Positions 26,154 through 34,914 of a DNA stretch of 64,000 bases are shown one piece after another. Under the pieces are notes generated by a model. The model was not told the origin of the DNA and did not search any database. It saw only the letters and a program-made list of their open reading frames with translations. The translations under genes and the position numbers were made by a program. Origin of the DNA: Aurantibrevibacter litoralis (GTDB lineage: Bacteria; Bacteroidota; Bacteroidia; Flavobacteriales; Flavobacteriaceae); NCBI RefSeq assembly GCF_034651555.1, contig NZ_JAYEEQ010000001.1, positions 448,763-512,762 of the forward strand, read 5' to 3'. Numbering within the stretch: position 1 is the first letter of the stretch; each line of letters starts with the position of its first letter.

Positions 26154-27314
26154 ATGAAACAATGGAACCCGGTGGCCATACGTACCGAAGAGCGTGTTGC
26201 AGAGATGGCATGGTACACGGATGTTATTGGTGGCGATACCGATTATCTTGGTGTTTTGGACCCCACCAGACGCAGTAATTTTGAGCATTGCAAGAAGATA
26301 ACCCTTGCTGCGGAAGAACTCGGATTCCGCAATGTGCTTTTTCCTACGGCGTACACCGTGGGTCAGGAAGTAATTCCTTTTGCCGCTGCGATAGCACCAT
26401 TTACGTCGCGCATTAATCTGCTTACCGCTATACGCACCGGGGAAGTGCATCCGCCCACACTGGCCAGAACCTTGGCTAATTTAGATCATTTGCTCCATGG
26501 CCGACTTACCATCAATATTATAAATTCGGATTTGCCCGGTTTGCGAGAAAATCCGGAGATGCGGTACCAACGTTGTTCCGAAATAATCGAAATTTTAAAA
26601 CAAGGTTGGACCCGGGATCGCATACAATATCAAGGCAAGTATTATGCCTTCGACCTTCCGGCAGATCCGGTAAAACCCTACCAGCAAAATGGCGGTCCGT
26701 TGCTCTATTTTGGTGGGATATCCGAGGGTTCTAAGGAGGTTTGTGCCACGCATTGCGATGTGTTTTTAATGTGGCCCGAAACCGAGGAGCGCATGTACAC
26801 CACCATGAAAGATATGAGCGAAAGAGCTGCCAAAAAAGGCAGAAAGATCGATTTTGGCTTGCGTATTCATGTGTTTGTTAGGGAAACGGAATCAGAAGCC
26901 AGAGCGTATATAAAACAAATCATGTCTAAATTTAATGAAGCCAGGGCATTGGAAATCAGAAGTAGGGGGGAAGACTCTCGCTCCTTAGGGGTACATAGGC
27001 AAGACCAACTGCGAAAAACAGCCGATAAGGATGGATTTATAGAAGATATTTTGTGGACCAGCATAGGAAAGGTATTCTCCGGATGCGGGGGCGGTTTAGT
27101 AGGAAGTGCAGCGCAGGTGGTAGAGAAGCTAAATCGATATATGGATATGGGATTTCGTTCTTTTATATTTTCCGGTTTTCCATTGCAGGAAGAAGCACGT
27201 AATTTTTCGAATTTGGTACTTCCTCATGTGCCCAATGCCACCTTGTCTAAACTTCAGAATAGAACACCGATAAATAGCCCTGTAACTCCTTTAACCACAG
27301 GAATACTATCCTAA
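26154..27314 (+). CDS. LLM-class FMN-dependent alkanesulfonate monooxygenase-like enzyme (SsuD-like)
   Basis: A flavin monooxygenase of about 386 residues. ATG 26154 (MKQWNPVAIRTEE) was preferred over ATG 26115 and a TTG at 26103. Bacterial luciferase-like TIM-barrel features of the SsuD branch are present: NVLFPTAYTVGQE, RINLLTAIRTGEVHPPTLARTLANLDHLLHGRLTINIINSD, YQGKYYAFDLP, LYFGGISEGSKEVCATHCDVFLMW and GFRSFIFSGFPLQEEA. SsuD-type enzymes use FMNH2 and O2 to cleave a C-S bond, releasing sulfite and an aldehyde. No FMN reductase or ssuABC transporter is adjacent. The APC permease starts 9 nt after the stop and may bring in the substrate. Confidence 0.9.
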   Translation: MKQWNPVAIRTEERVAEMAWYTDVIGGDTDYLGVLDPTRRSNFEHCKKITLAAEELGFRNVLFPTAYTVGQEVIPFAAAIAPFTSRINLLTAIRTGEVHPPTLARTLANLDHLLHGRLTINIINSDLPGLRENPEMRYQRCSEIIEILKQGWTRDRIQYQGKYYAFDLPADPVKPYQQNGGPLLYFGGISEGSKEVCATHCDVFLMWPETEERMYTTMKDMSERAAKKGRKIDFGLRIHVFVRETESEARAYIKQIMSKFNEARALEIRSRGEDSRSLGVHRQDQLRKTADKDGFIEDILWTSIGKVFSGCGGGLVGSAAQVVEKLNRYMDMGFRSFIFSGFPLQEEARNFSNLVLPHVPNATLSKLQNRTPINSPVTPLTTGILS

Positions 27315-27323
27315 ATATGTGGT

Positions 27324-28742
27324 ATGCGTACTAAAGGGGAAATAGGGTTACGACGCGAAATAGGATTGTTCGATGCCGCAATGATTGTTGCCGGAAGCAT
27401 GATAGGATCCGGAATATTTATCGTTGGTGCAGACATTCTCAGGAATACCGGTTCTGCCGGATGGTTTCTTGCCGTATGGATTATTGGGGGTATAATGACC
27501 TTAATCGCAGCCACGAGTTATGGAGAGTTAAGTGGCATGTTTCCTAAGGCAGGCGGACAGTATGTTTATCTCAAAGAAGCCTATAATCCCTTGGTGGCCT
27601 TTGTATATGGCTGGAGCCTTTTTGCAGTAATACAAACAGGAACCATTGCCGCTGTTGGGGTATCTTTCCCTAAATTTATGACCTATTTTATTCCGGAACT
27701 CAGTGAAGATATTGTGTTGTTCTCTTTGGGAAATATCCCTGTTTCTCCGGCTCAAATTGTGGCTATTTCCCTCATCTTCCTATTAACTCTGCTAAACACA
27801 AAAGGGGTAAAGGGAGGTAAAATAATCCAAACGAGTTTTACAATTACGAAAGTCCTCAGCATCGTGGTGCTTATTGCAGCTGGATTTTATTTCCTAAAAG
27901 CCGATGTTTGGCAATCTAATTGGGAAAGGGCATGGAATTTTCAAAAGCTATCTGCCAATGGCTTATTTAGCGAATATCCCGATTTATTATCCCTTGGAGG
28001 GGCATTGGCTGCGGCACTTGTTGGCGCCATTATGAGTTATGAGGCTTGGAACAATATTACTTTTGTAGCAGGAGAGATTAAAAACCCCAAACGAAATATT
28101 GGACTTAGCCTGTTTTTGGGAACAGCTATTGTGATTACGCTTTATATTTTCTTAAATCTCATGTTTACTGCAGTACTACCCTTGCAAGATATTGCGGGAG
28201 CAGATAAAGATCGGGTGGGCATTGCTGCGGCAGCGGCCATTTTTGGAGGTTACGGCACCGCCATTATTGCCATCATGATTATGATCTCCACCTTTGGATG
28301 CAACAATGGTCTTATTTTATCTGGTGCCAGGGTTTATTATAGCATGGCAAAGGACGGGCTTTTTTTTAAGAAGGCTGCATCGCTAAATCCACATGCCGTA
28401 CCGGCGTATGCCTTATGGGCACAATTTGTGATGGCGAGCTTGTTGTGTTTAAGCGGAAAATATGGCGATTTGTTGAACATGATTACCTTTGTGGCCGTAC
28501 TTTTTTATGTTCTTACGATTTTAGGCATTTTCTTATTACGATATAAAAGACCCCAAGCTAAAAGATCGTACAAGGCTTTTGGTTATCCCATCCTACCAGC
28601 CTTTTATTTGATCCTTGGAAGCAGTTTTTGCTTCCTCCTCATCGTTTACAAACCGGAATATACCTGGCCGGGATTAATTATTTCACTATTAGGTATCCCT
28701 ATTTATTTGCTACATAAATCTTTTATAAAACGCAAATCCTAG
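27324..28742 (+). CDS. APC-superfamily amino-acid/organic-amine permease
   Basis: A 472-residue inner-membrane transporter with about 12 hydrophobic helices. The substrate-site motif GSMIGSGIF in helix 1 and YGELSGMFPKAGGQYVYLKEAYNPLVAFVYGW are typical of the LAT/AGT branch. Segment GAIMSYEAWNNITFVAGEIKNPKRNI is also diagnostic. It is placed 9 nt after the SsuD-like gene, so the two are surely co-expressed. Joint regulation suggests uptake of a sulfur-bearing amino acid or aminosulfonate, but substrate choice cannot be read from sequence. Confidence 0.9.
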   Translation: MRTKGEIGLRREIGLFDAAMIVAGSMIGSGIFIVGADILRNTGSAGWFLAVWIIGGIMTLIAATSYGELSGMFPKAGGQYVYLKEAYNPLVAFVYGWSLFAVIQTGTIAAVGVSFPKFMTYFIPELSEDIVLFSLGNIPVSPAQIVAISLIFLLTLLNTKGVKGGKIIQTSFTITKVLSIVVLIAAGFYFLKADVWQSNWERAWNFQKLSANGLFSEYPDLLSLGGALAAALVGAIMSYEAWNNITFVAGEIKNPKRNIGLSLFLGTAIVITLYIFLNLMFTAVLPLQDIAGADKDRVGIAAAAAIFGGYGTAIIAIMIMISTFGCNNGLILSGARVYYSMAKDGLFFKKAASLNPHAVPAYALWAQFVMASLLCLSGKYGDLLNMITFVAVLFYVLTILGIFLLRYKRPQAKRSYKAFGYPILPAFYLILGSSFCFLLIVYKPEYTWPGLIISLLGIPIYLLHKSFIKRKS

Positions 28743-29199
28743 CCACTTCCTGTTGACTGCTCCTTGGGATCAAATCGTCTATAGGGATAACGCTAATTTT
28801 TTTTTGAAAACGTTTTTCTGAATTTCAGGCAATCAGTTGAGACAAGAATGCGGCGCAAGCCTGTGGGCATGTGTCAAATTGTTAGAACGGTTTTAGGGCA
28901 GCCCCTAATTTCGCGCAAAGCCCAAGGTTTACACCGCGGGTTATGGATCGTTCATAGAAGTATGGTGCTATATTTTCCGGATAACAAGGGTAATTGTGGT
29001 GTTAAAAAAGCATCGATAATTTGTAATTCATCATTTTTAGTACAGGAATTATACATATCACTTTTAATACGGGGGATAGCATTATAGAATCAAAAATAAT
29101 ACATCAATTAATCTATAAAATCCATAGACTATATATAATTTTATAAAATAACCCTTATATTTGCACGGAAAATGTACGGTAATTCAAATTTTAATTAAG
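28743..29199. other. Intergenic region upstream of polycysteine leader 2
   Basis: No protein gene is supported. A 79-codon frame at 28848-29087 has no homology I recognise, no good start context and an atypical composition. The last 90 bp hold the dyad and -7 box of the second leader. Confidence 0.6.
29112..29163 (+). promoter_or_regulatory. Promoter and dyad of polycysteine leader 2 / binding-protein gene
   Basis: Dyad TCTATAAAATCCATAGA (29112-29128, perfect CTAT-N7-ATAG) is followed after 27 bp by TATATTTG (29156-29163). The leader ATG is 36 bp downstream of the box. Spacing resembles that of the hydrolase promoter (26 bp). Confidence 0.65.
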
Positions 29200-29262
29200 A
29201 TGAAAAAGTTTCAACATGCAAATGAATCGATGTGGCCAATGCGTTATTGTTGTTGCGGCTAA
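29200..29262 (+). CDS. Polycysteine leader peptide 2 (20 codons, RYCCCG)
   Basis: ATG 29200 opens a 20-codon frame ending TAA at 29262. Codons 17-19 (29248-29256) are TGT TGT TGC, directly before Gly and the stop. The frame starts after a strong -7 box and ends 52 nt before the binding-protein gene, nearly the same gap as leader 1 (48 nt). No other sequence similarity to leader 1 is apparent apart from the Arg-rich approach to the Cys run, so conservation of CCC in both argues for selection on the Cys codons. A small dyad TTTTAC-GA-GTAAAA lies between leader and gene. The regulatory role is inference. Confidence 0.65.
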   Translation: MKKFQHANESMWPMRYCCCG

Positions 29263-29314
29263 CATTCCTTTTACGAGTAAAAACGAAAACTAAAATTTAT
29301 AAAATACACTTACA

Positions 29315-30256
29315 ATGAGCATACACATTTATAAGAAAAACACTGTTATACTAACCGCCCTTGTAGTTTTGGGTCTTAACTTCGCCTTCGGTCAGGAAGG
29401 AAACGCATCGTCTATAGTGGTTTCGGGAGAACCCATAGCGGAAGCATTACTAGGACAATGGATTAAAGAATACAACCTAACTGAAAGAGCCGATATTACG
29501 TTCAATGCAAAGGCAAAAGATGCAGATTTAATTATCGGATTTGCCGAAAATGATGCGCAAGAAAAACACAAGGACTATTTCTCCGTAGCTAAGGTTGCGG
29601 TACTTCCGGTGAGTAAGGCGAATGCGGGCATTCTGAGAGAAGTTGGAAAAAAGGGACTAGGAGAAAAACAAATCAAGGCGCTCTTTTTTGATGACTTTTT
29701 TGAGTCTACCAAAAAGAGTGAATTTGAGAAGGTTCCTTTTCAAGTATATACGCGTTTGGGGGATACCGGGATACCGGCCATTTTCGCAAAAGAGTTTGGG
29801 TACGAGCCACAAAGTCTAAAAGGAAAGGCTATAGGAGGCAATGATTTTCATGTCTTGTTAGCCATGAAAAAAGATCCGCACGCTTTGTCTTTTAACGCCT
29901 TAAATCTCATTTTCGACACCAAAACTCGAAAAATTAAAGAGGGATTTGCCGTAGTTCCTGTAGATTTAGATGGTAACGGACGGTTAACGGAAGATGAGAA
30001 CGTATATGCCGATTTGGATGAATTGCTTGAAAAATTACAACAAGGAGACAGCAAAAACTTGAAAAATATTGCCATAGGGGAACTGCAAATTGAAGTGAAT
30101 CGGGAAGCGGCTTCCAAAGAAACGCTTGCGTTTTTAAAATGGGTGGTTCAAAATGGTGCTACATTTCTAGCCGCACAAGGCTTTTTACAACCCGATTCCA
30201 AAACCTTAGAAAAGGAACGTTTGTTGGTAGATCAGTTGGTGCTTAATCAGCGCTAA
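29315..30256 (+). CDS. Periplasmic substrate-binding-type protein (PBP-like, PstS/phosphate-type fold)
   Basis: A 313-residue exported protein with signal peptide ending NFAFGQ. The body resembles PBP-like domains of type II binding proteins: SSIVVSGEPIAEALLGQWIKEYN at the start, VAVLPVSKAN, LGEKQIKALFF and TGIPAIFAKEFGYEPQSLKG. An EF-hand-like loop DLDGNGRLTEDEN is inserted near residues 217-229. No ABC transporter is adjacent; instead it directly precedes susC, so it may act as a periplasmic receiver for SusCD-imported substrate. It is the first structural gene after polycysteine leader 2. Confidence 0.75.
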   Translation: MSIHIYKKNTVILTALVVLGLNFAFGQEGNASSIVVSGEPIAEALLGQWIKEYNLTERADITFNAKAKDADLIIGFAENDAQEKHKDYFSVAKVAVLPVSKANAGILREVGKKGLGEKQIKALFFDDFFESTKKSEFEKVPFQVYTRLGDTGIPAIFAKEFGYEPQSLKGKAIGGNDFHVLLAMKKDPHALSFNALNLIFDTKTRKIKEGFAVVPVDLDGNGRLTEDENVYADLDELLEKLQQGDSKNLKNIAIGELQIEVNREAASKETLAFLKWVVQNGATFLAAQGFLQPDSKTLEKERLLVDQLVLNQR

Positions 30257-30414
30257 TTCTATTAAAAAATTGGATCATAACTCACTGGAAATACCTTTTT
30301 TTTAGCGCAATCAACGGAAGCTAAATTCTGACCTACTGCTAGGATAGGCTCTTAGGAGCTAATAGTGGAGTTTAGCTGCCGTAGGAGTATAAATAAAAAG
30401 CTGTTTTCATAATT

Positions 30415-30431
30415 ACTAGTTAATCCATAGG
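30415..30431 (+). promoter_or_regulatory. Candidate dyad upstream of the second susC
   Basis: ACTAGTTAATCCATAGG matches CTAK-N7-ATAG and shares AATCCATAG with the leader 2 site. It lies 41 bp before the susC start. No clear -7 box is at the expected distance, so it may be an internal or secondary site. Confidence 0.4.
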
Positions 30432-30472
30432 ACATATATACTAAATAAATAAAACCAAACATAGTACACAAA

Positions 30473-33400
30473 ATGAAAAAAATTGCAAGCATATTATTTT
30501 TTTTAACGGCATTAAGCAGTTCAATTTTTGCCCAACAGAACCAAATAAAGGGTAGTGTAATTGATATTCAGGGCGATCCTGTAATAGGTGCTACCGTAAG
30601 GGAGAAAGGTGCCCAAAATTATACGATTACGGATTTTGATGGATTATTTCAATTAGCGCCAAAGCAGGAATTGCCGGTAACCCTTCAAATAAGTGCTGTA
30701 GGGTCTCAAACCTTAGAATTGGAAATTTATGAAATTACAGAAAGCCTTCTTGATATTAGTCTTAAACCGGGTAACGTATTAGATGAGGTGGTGGTTATCG
30801 CTTATGGTTCAAGAGAGCGTAAGAATTTAATAGGAAGTGTTACCAAAGTAGACCCTACTGAAACCAAAAATATTGCTGTGGGTAGTTTGGATGCACAACT
30901 TCAAGGTAAGGTGTCCGGTGTTCAGATTTCGTCACCGACGGGAGTTCCCGGCGAGGTGTCTAACATAAGGGTTCGGGGCGCCACCTCTATCAACGCCAGT
31001 AATGACCCGCTTTATGTTGTAGATGGGGTCTTTATTAATGCCAATAGTTTGCAAACGATTAACACAGGAGGAAAAGCAACCTCGCCCATTGCAGATATAA
31101 GTCCCAGTGATATAGAAAGTATTGAGGTGCTTAAAGATGCTTCTGCAACGGCTTTGTACGGATCTAGAGGTGCCAATGGTGTAATACTAATTACCACAAA
31201 AAGAGGAAATTATAATCAGAAACCCACCATTAACCTCAATGTATCCTCAGGATTTTCACAAAATATTAATTTATGGGATCTTACAACAGGTCCGGAACAT
31301 GCCGAATTGGTAAATGATTGGTGGTTAAATACCGGGAGAGATAACCCAAGTCTTAACCGTACTTTTGAAAATAGACCCTACCGCCCTTTTTCTGAAGGCG
31401 GTAGAGGACTGCCTGAAGAACAAGAAACGTTTGATCGCTTAGGTGAAATTTTCCGAACAGGTTTTACGCAAAACTATGATGCTTCACTTAGTGGTGGTAC
31501 AGCGGACACCAAATACTATTTGGCCGGTAGTTATACCTCTCAAGAAGCTACCATAAAAATCATTGATTTTCAGCGCGCTAGCGCAAAATTTAACTTAGAT
31601 CAGAAAATTAATGATAAGGTACAGGTAGGTATAAGCAACAGCTTTACCCGAACACATCGTACCCAAGCCAGAGCCGGAGATGGTCCACGTGGCGGACTGC
31701 TTCAAGCAGCCTTACACACGCCCACCAATCTTTCGCCATTTAATGAAGAGGGTGTATTGGTTGGAAGAACGGGTTTCGACAATGTTACTTTGCTCATAGA
31801 GAATTACGATGTACAATCTACGAGTACAAGGTATATTGGGAATTTTTACGTAAATGCAGATATTATTCCGGGTCTTACCTTTAGAAGTACCTTTGGTGTA
31901 GATTATAATATTTATGACGAATCGGAGTTCTGGAATACATTTCTTATTGAGGGTAGTCAGGGCGGATTGGCAACATCAAGTATCTCGCAAAATACAAATT
32001 GGATCAATGAACAAACATTGTCGTATCGTAAAACGTTCAACAAAAAGCATTCCTTAGGCGTTTTACTCGGAAATACACTGCAGAGTGAGGTATTAGAACG
32101 TACGTTTGCTGAGGGTCGAGGGTTTGCCAATAATGAATTTAAAATAATCTCATCGGCTTCTAGTACGCTGGCAACTCAAAACTGGACAAAGAGCACTCTT
32201 GCATCATTCTTTACTCGAGTTGATTACAATTTTGACAACAAATATTTAATTGATGTTAGTTTACGAGCCGACGGATCTTCAAGATTTGGCTCCGACAATA
32301 GGTGGGGTTATTTTCCTGCAGTAGGAGGCGCTTGGCGTATTAGTGATGAAGATTTTTTTGAAAATGTCAAAGGAATAGACTTTTTAAAACTTCAAGCTAG
32401 TTTTGGGCTCACCGGCAATCAGAATGGAATTGGAAATTTTGCTTCACGAGGGTTATGGACAGGCGGTGCGTCGTATCAGGGTAATCCCGGAATTGCGCCA
32501 CAACAGTTAGGTAATGAGAGTCTTAGTTGGGAGAAAACGAGACAGTTTAATATTGGTTTAGATGTAGGTCTTTTTAAGAACAGACTTGTAGTCGAGGGAA
32601 ACTTTTATGATAAATATACCACCGATGCCTTGCTGCAAATACCATTGGCGGGCTCTACCGGTTTCGATTCTTTCTGGAGTAATGCGGCGGAGATCAGTAA
32701 TAAAGGTTTTGAATTGTCCGTAAAATCTGTAAATATAGACACTAAGAATTTCACCTGGACCACCGATTTTAACATCGCTAGAAATGTAAATAATATTGAA
32801 AAATTAGATAACCCGCTCCGATTTGGAAGTAGAAATCTAATCTTGATGGAGGAAGGAAACCCATTGTATTCCTTTTGGGTTTATAAGCAGTTGTTTGTAG
32901 ATCCGCAAACGGGTGATGCGGTTTTTGAAGATGTTAACGGTGATGGAGTAATAACCACAGACGACCGAAAAATTGATGGAAGTATATGGCCGGATTTCTT
33001 TGGAGGCATTACCAATACCTTTACGTATAAGGGTTTTGATCTCAATGTGTTTTTTGCCTATTCCTATGGCAATGAGATTTATAATCACAATGCTTTTTTC
33101 GGTGGTTCGGTGGGAGCCAGAGGACCAGAAGGAAGGGTTAATTTCGCCGATAATTTACGCCGATGGCAACAACCCGGAGATATTACCGATGTACCCAGGC
33201 CCGATGGTATCAACATTAATAATTATAGGGATGGTACAGGTCGCTTTCTAGAAGATGGTTCTTTCCTGCGTCTTCGGTCACTTGATTTTGGATATACGCT
33301 CCCAAGCACCCTTTCAGAAAAATTAGGGATTCAAAAGGCGCGGCTCTTCTTTACAGGAACCAACCTTCTTCTGTTTACCAATTATACCGGTGCAGATCCC

Positions 33401-33499
33401 GAAGCCAGTGCCAGTGCGGCTCCTAATGCACAAGGCATCGATTTGGGGACGCCACCGCAACCAAGAACTTTTCAAATAGGAGCAAATCTTACCTTTTAA
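30473..33499 (+). CDS. SusC/RagA-family TonB-linked outer-membrane transporter (sulfur-island copy)
   Basis: A 1008-residue TonB-dependent barrel. Signal peptide (ending SIFAQ), carboxypeptidase-D-like domain (QIKGSVIDIQGDPVIGATV), plug with VVVIAYGSRERKNLIGSV, LQGKVSGVQI, PLYVVDGVFI and IESIEVLKDASATALYGSRGANGVILITTKRG, and a barrel ending in Phe (GANLTF). It is clearly distinct from the first SusC of the window. It precedes susD by 41 bp and follows the PBP-like gene by 216 bp. Genetic linkage to DoxX-like proteins, a cytochrome c and sulfite dehydrogenase points to import of a sulfur compound (sulfonate or sulfate ester) rather than a storage glycan; this is inference. Confidence 0.95.
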   Translation: MKKIASILFFLTALSSSIFAQQNQIKGSVIDIQGDPVIGATVREKGAQNYTITDFDGLFQLAPKQELPVTLQISAVGSQTLELEIYEITESLLDISLKPGNVLDEVVVIAYGSRERKNLIGSVTKVDPTETKNIAVGSLDAQLQGKVSGVQISSPTGVPGEVSNIRVRGATSINASNDPLYVVDGVFINANSLQTINTGGKATSPIADISPSDIESIEVLKDASATALYGSRGANGVILITTKRGNYNQKPTINLNVSSGFSQNINLWDLTTGPEHAELVNDWWLNTGRDNPSLNRTFENRPYRPFSEGGRGLPEEQETFDRLGEIFRTGFTQNYDASLSGGTADTKYYLAGSYTSQEATIKIIDFQRASAKFNLDQKINDKVQVGISNSFTRTHRTQARAGDGPRGGLLQAALHTPTNLSPFNEEGVLVGRTGFDNVTLLIENYDVQSTSTRYIGNFYVNADIIPGLTFRSTFGVDYNIYDESEFWNTFLIEGSQGGLATSSISQNTNWINEQTLSYRKTFNKKHSLGVLLGNTLQSEVLERTFAEGRGFANNEFKIISSASSTLATQNWTKSTLASFFTRVDYNFDNKYLIDVSLRADGSSRFGSDNRWGYFPAVGGAWRISDEDFFENVKGIDFLKLQASFGLTGNQNGIGNFASRGLWTGGASYQGNPGIAPQQLGNESLSWEKTRQFNIGLDVGLFKNRLVVEGNFYDKYTTDALLQIPLAGSTGFDSFWSNAAEISNKGFELSVKSVNIDTKNFTWTTDFNIARNVNNIEKLDNPLRFGSRNLILMEEGNPLYSFWVYKQLFVDPQTGDAVFEDVNGDGVITTDDRKIDGSIWPDFFGGITNTFTYKGFDLNVFFAYSYGNEIYNHNAFFGGSVGARGPEGRVNFADNLRRWQQPGDITDVPRPDGININNYRDGTGRFLEDGSFLRLRSLDFGYTLPSTLSEKLGIQKARLFFTGTNLLLFTNYTGADPEASASAAPNAQGIDLGTPPQPRTFQIGANLTF

Positions 33500-33540
33500 A
33501 GGGTACTAGTTTTTAATTCAAACATACAAATACAGAACTA

Positions 33541-34896
33541 ATGAAACGTTTAAAAAATATAAATACCAACATACTTTTTGTTTTTCTTTTCGCTGTAATC
33601 CAATTTGGGTGCGAAGATTTTTTGGATGTAGAACCGCGAGAATCTGTTTCAGACGAGTCGACCATTGTTGATAATACATCCTCTGAGACTGCCATTAGAG
33701 GCGTTTACAGTGCTTTGGGAAGCGCCGGGTATTACGGTATTTCTTTTCAATCCATAGGATATTTTTCTGGTGACAATATTCAGTGGACAGGTTCGCAATC
33801 TCAAGTTCAAGAATTTATCAATCACCGCGTAAATCCGGAAAATTCTACCATAGCTGCAGCATGGGTTTCCATTTATGAAACCATCAACCGAGCTAATAAT
33901 GTAATCCAAAAGGTTCCCTTAGTTAATGATGAAAGTTTTTCTCAGGCCGATAGGAACCGAATTATTGGCGAGGCCTACTTTATTCGCGCATTGGCTTATT
34001 TCGATTTGGCAAGAACTTTTGGTGGCGTGCCAATAATAACCCAACCAACAATTTCACCCACAGACAATAGTGGCATAGGACGAAACACACTAGCGGAAAC
34101 CTACGCCCAAGTTCTTAGCGATTTAGAGACGGCAGAGCCGTTGTTACCGCAAACTACGGATCGTTTTAGAGCTACGCAGAAAACAGTTTGGGGATTAAAA
34201 TCCCGTTTTTATCTCTATCAAGAGAATTGGGCTTTGGCGGAAGATTTTGCTACCCGTTTAATAGACGACAACGACTATGAGCTCGTGGCACCTTACAACG
34301 CTTTTTTTGCCGATGATGTGAGAGGTACGGTAGAATCTGTTTTTGAAATTTTTTATAATGGTACTACGGAAGTAAATAATCATAGGGCGCAATGGCAGCC
34401 GCAAACACGAGGCGGTACAAGACAGTGGGCTCCCAACGATTCTATTGTTGCCCTATTAAACAATCCTGATATTGGCGGCAATAGAAACACTATTATAGCT
34501 CAGGATAATCAGGGCAGATGGTATGGTGATCTTTATTATAGGGTTCCGGCCTCTGATCCTTCTTATGTTATTCGGATAGCTGAAATATATCTTATTCGGG
34601 CAGAAGCTCGTGCCCAACAAGGCAAACTCAATGAGGCACTAACCGATCTAAATGCGGTTAGAGCGCGCGCCGGTTTGCCCAATAGCAGTGCCATTTCCCA
34701 AGTTGATATTTTGTTAGCTATAGAAAACGAAAGAAGGGTAGAGTTTCTTCAAGAACCGCACCGTTGGTTCGATTTGGTAAGAACAGGAAGGGCACCTGAG
34801 GTGCTTAACCTTTCAGACGCCAATAGATTTATTATGCCAATTCCTATCGATCAAATTTTGGCCGATGACTCACTAGTGCAAAACCCAGGATATTAA
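33541..34896 (+). CDS. SusD/RagB-family outer-membrane lipoprotein (sulfur-island copy)
   Basis: A 451-residue surface lipoprotein with lipobox VIQFGCEDF. The canonical SusD layout is present: FLDVEPRES after the Cys, the TPR-like segment RNRIIGEAYFIRALAYFDLARTFGGVPII, and the C-terminal IRIAEIYLIRAEARAQQGKLNEALTDLNAVRARAG followed by EPHRWFDLVRTG. It pairs with the SusC encoded 41 bp upstream. It belongs to the standard SusD family (RagB/SusD), not the SusD-like_2 branch found at 2873-4357, so the two systems are not recent duplicates. The DoxX-like gene starts 18 bp later, indicating one operon. Confidence 0.94.
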   Translation: MKRLKNINTNILFVFLFAVIQFGCEDFLDVEPRESVSDESTIVDNTSSETAIRGVYSALGSAGYYGISFQSIGYFSGDNIQWTGSQSQVQEFINHRVNPENSTIAAAWVSIYETINRANNVIQKVPLVNDESFSQADRNRIIGEAYFIRALAYFDLARTFGGVPIITQPTISPTDNSGIGRNTLAETYAQVLSDLETAEPLLPQTTDRFRATQKTVWGLKSRFYLYQENWALAEDFATRLIDDNDYELVAPYNAFFADDVRGTVESVFEIFYNGTTEVNNHRAQWQPQTRGGTRQWAPNDSIVALLNNPDIGGNRNTIIAQDNQGRWYGDLYYRVPASDPSYVIRIAEIYLIRAEARAQQGKLNEALTDLNAVRARAGLPNSSAISQVDILLAIENERRVEFLQEPHRWFDLVRTGRAPEVLNLSDANRFIMPIPIDQILADDSLVQNPGY

Positions 34897-34914
34897 TCAT
34901 AAAAATAGTATACC

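Noticed and set aside
28848..29087. 79-codon frame upstream of leader 2
   Set aside because: No motif, no signal peptide, poor start context and no promoter; probably chance.
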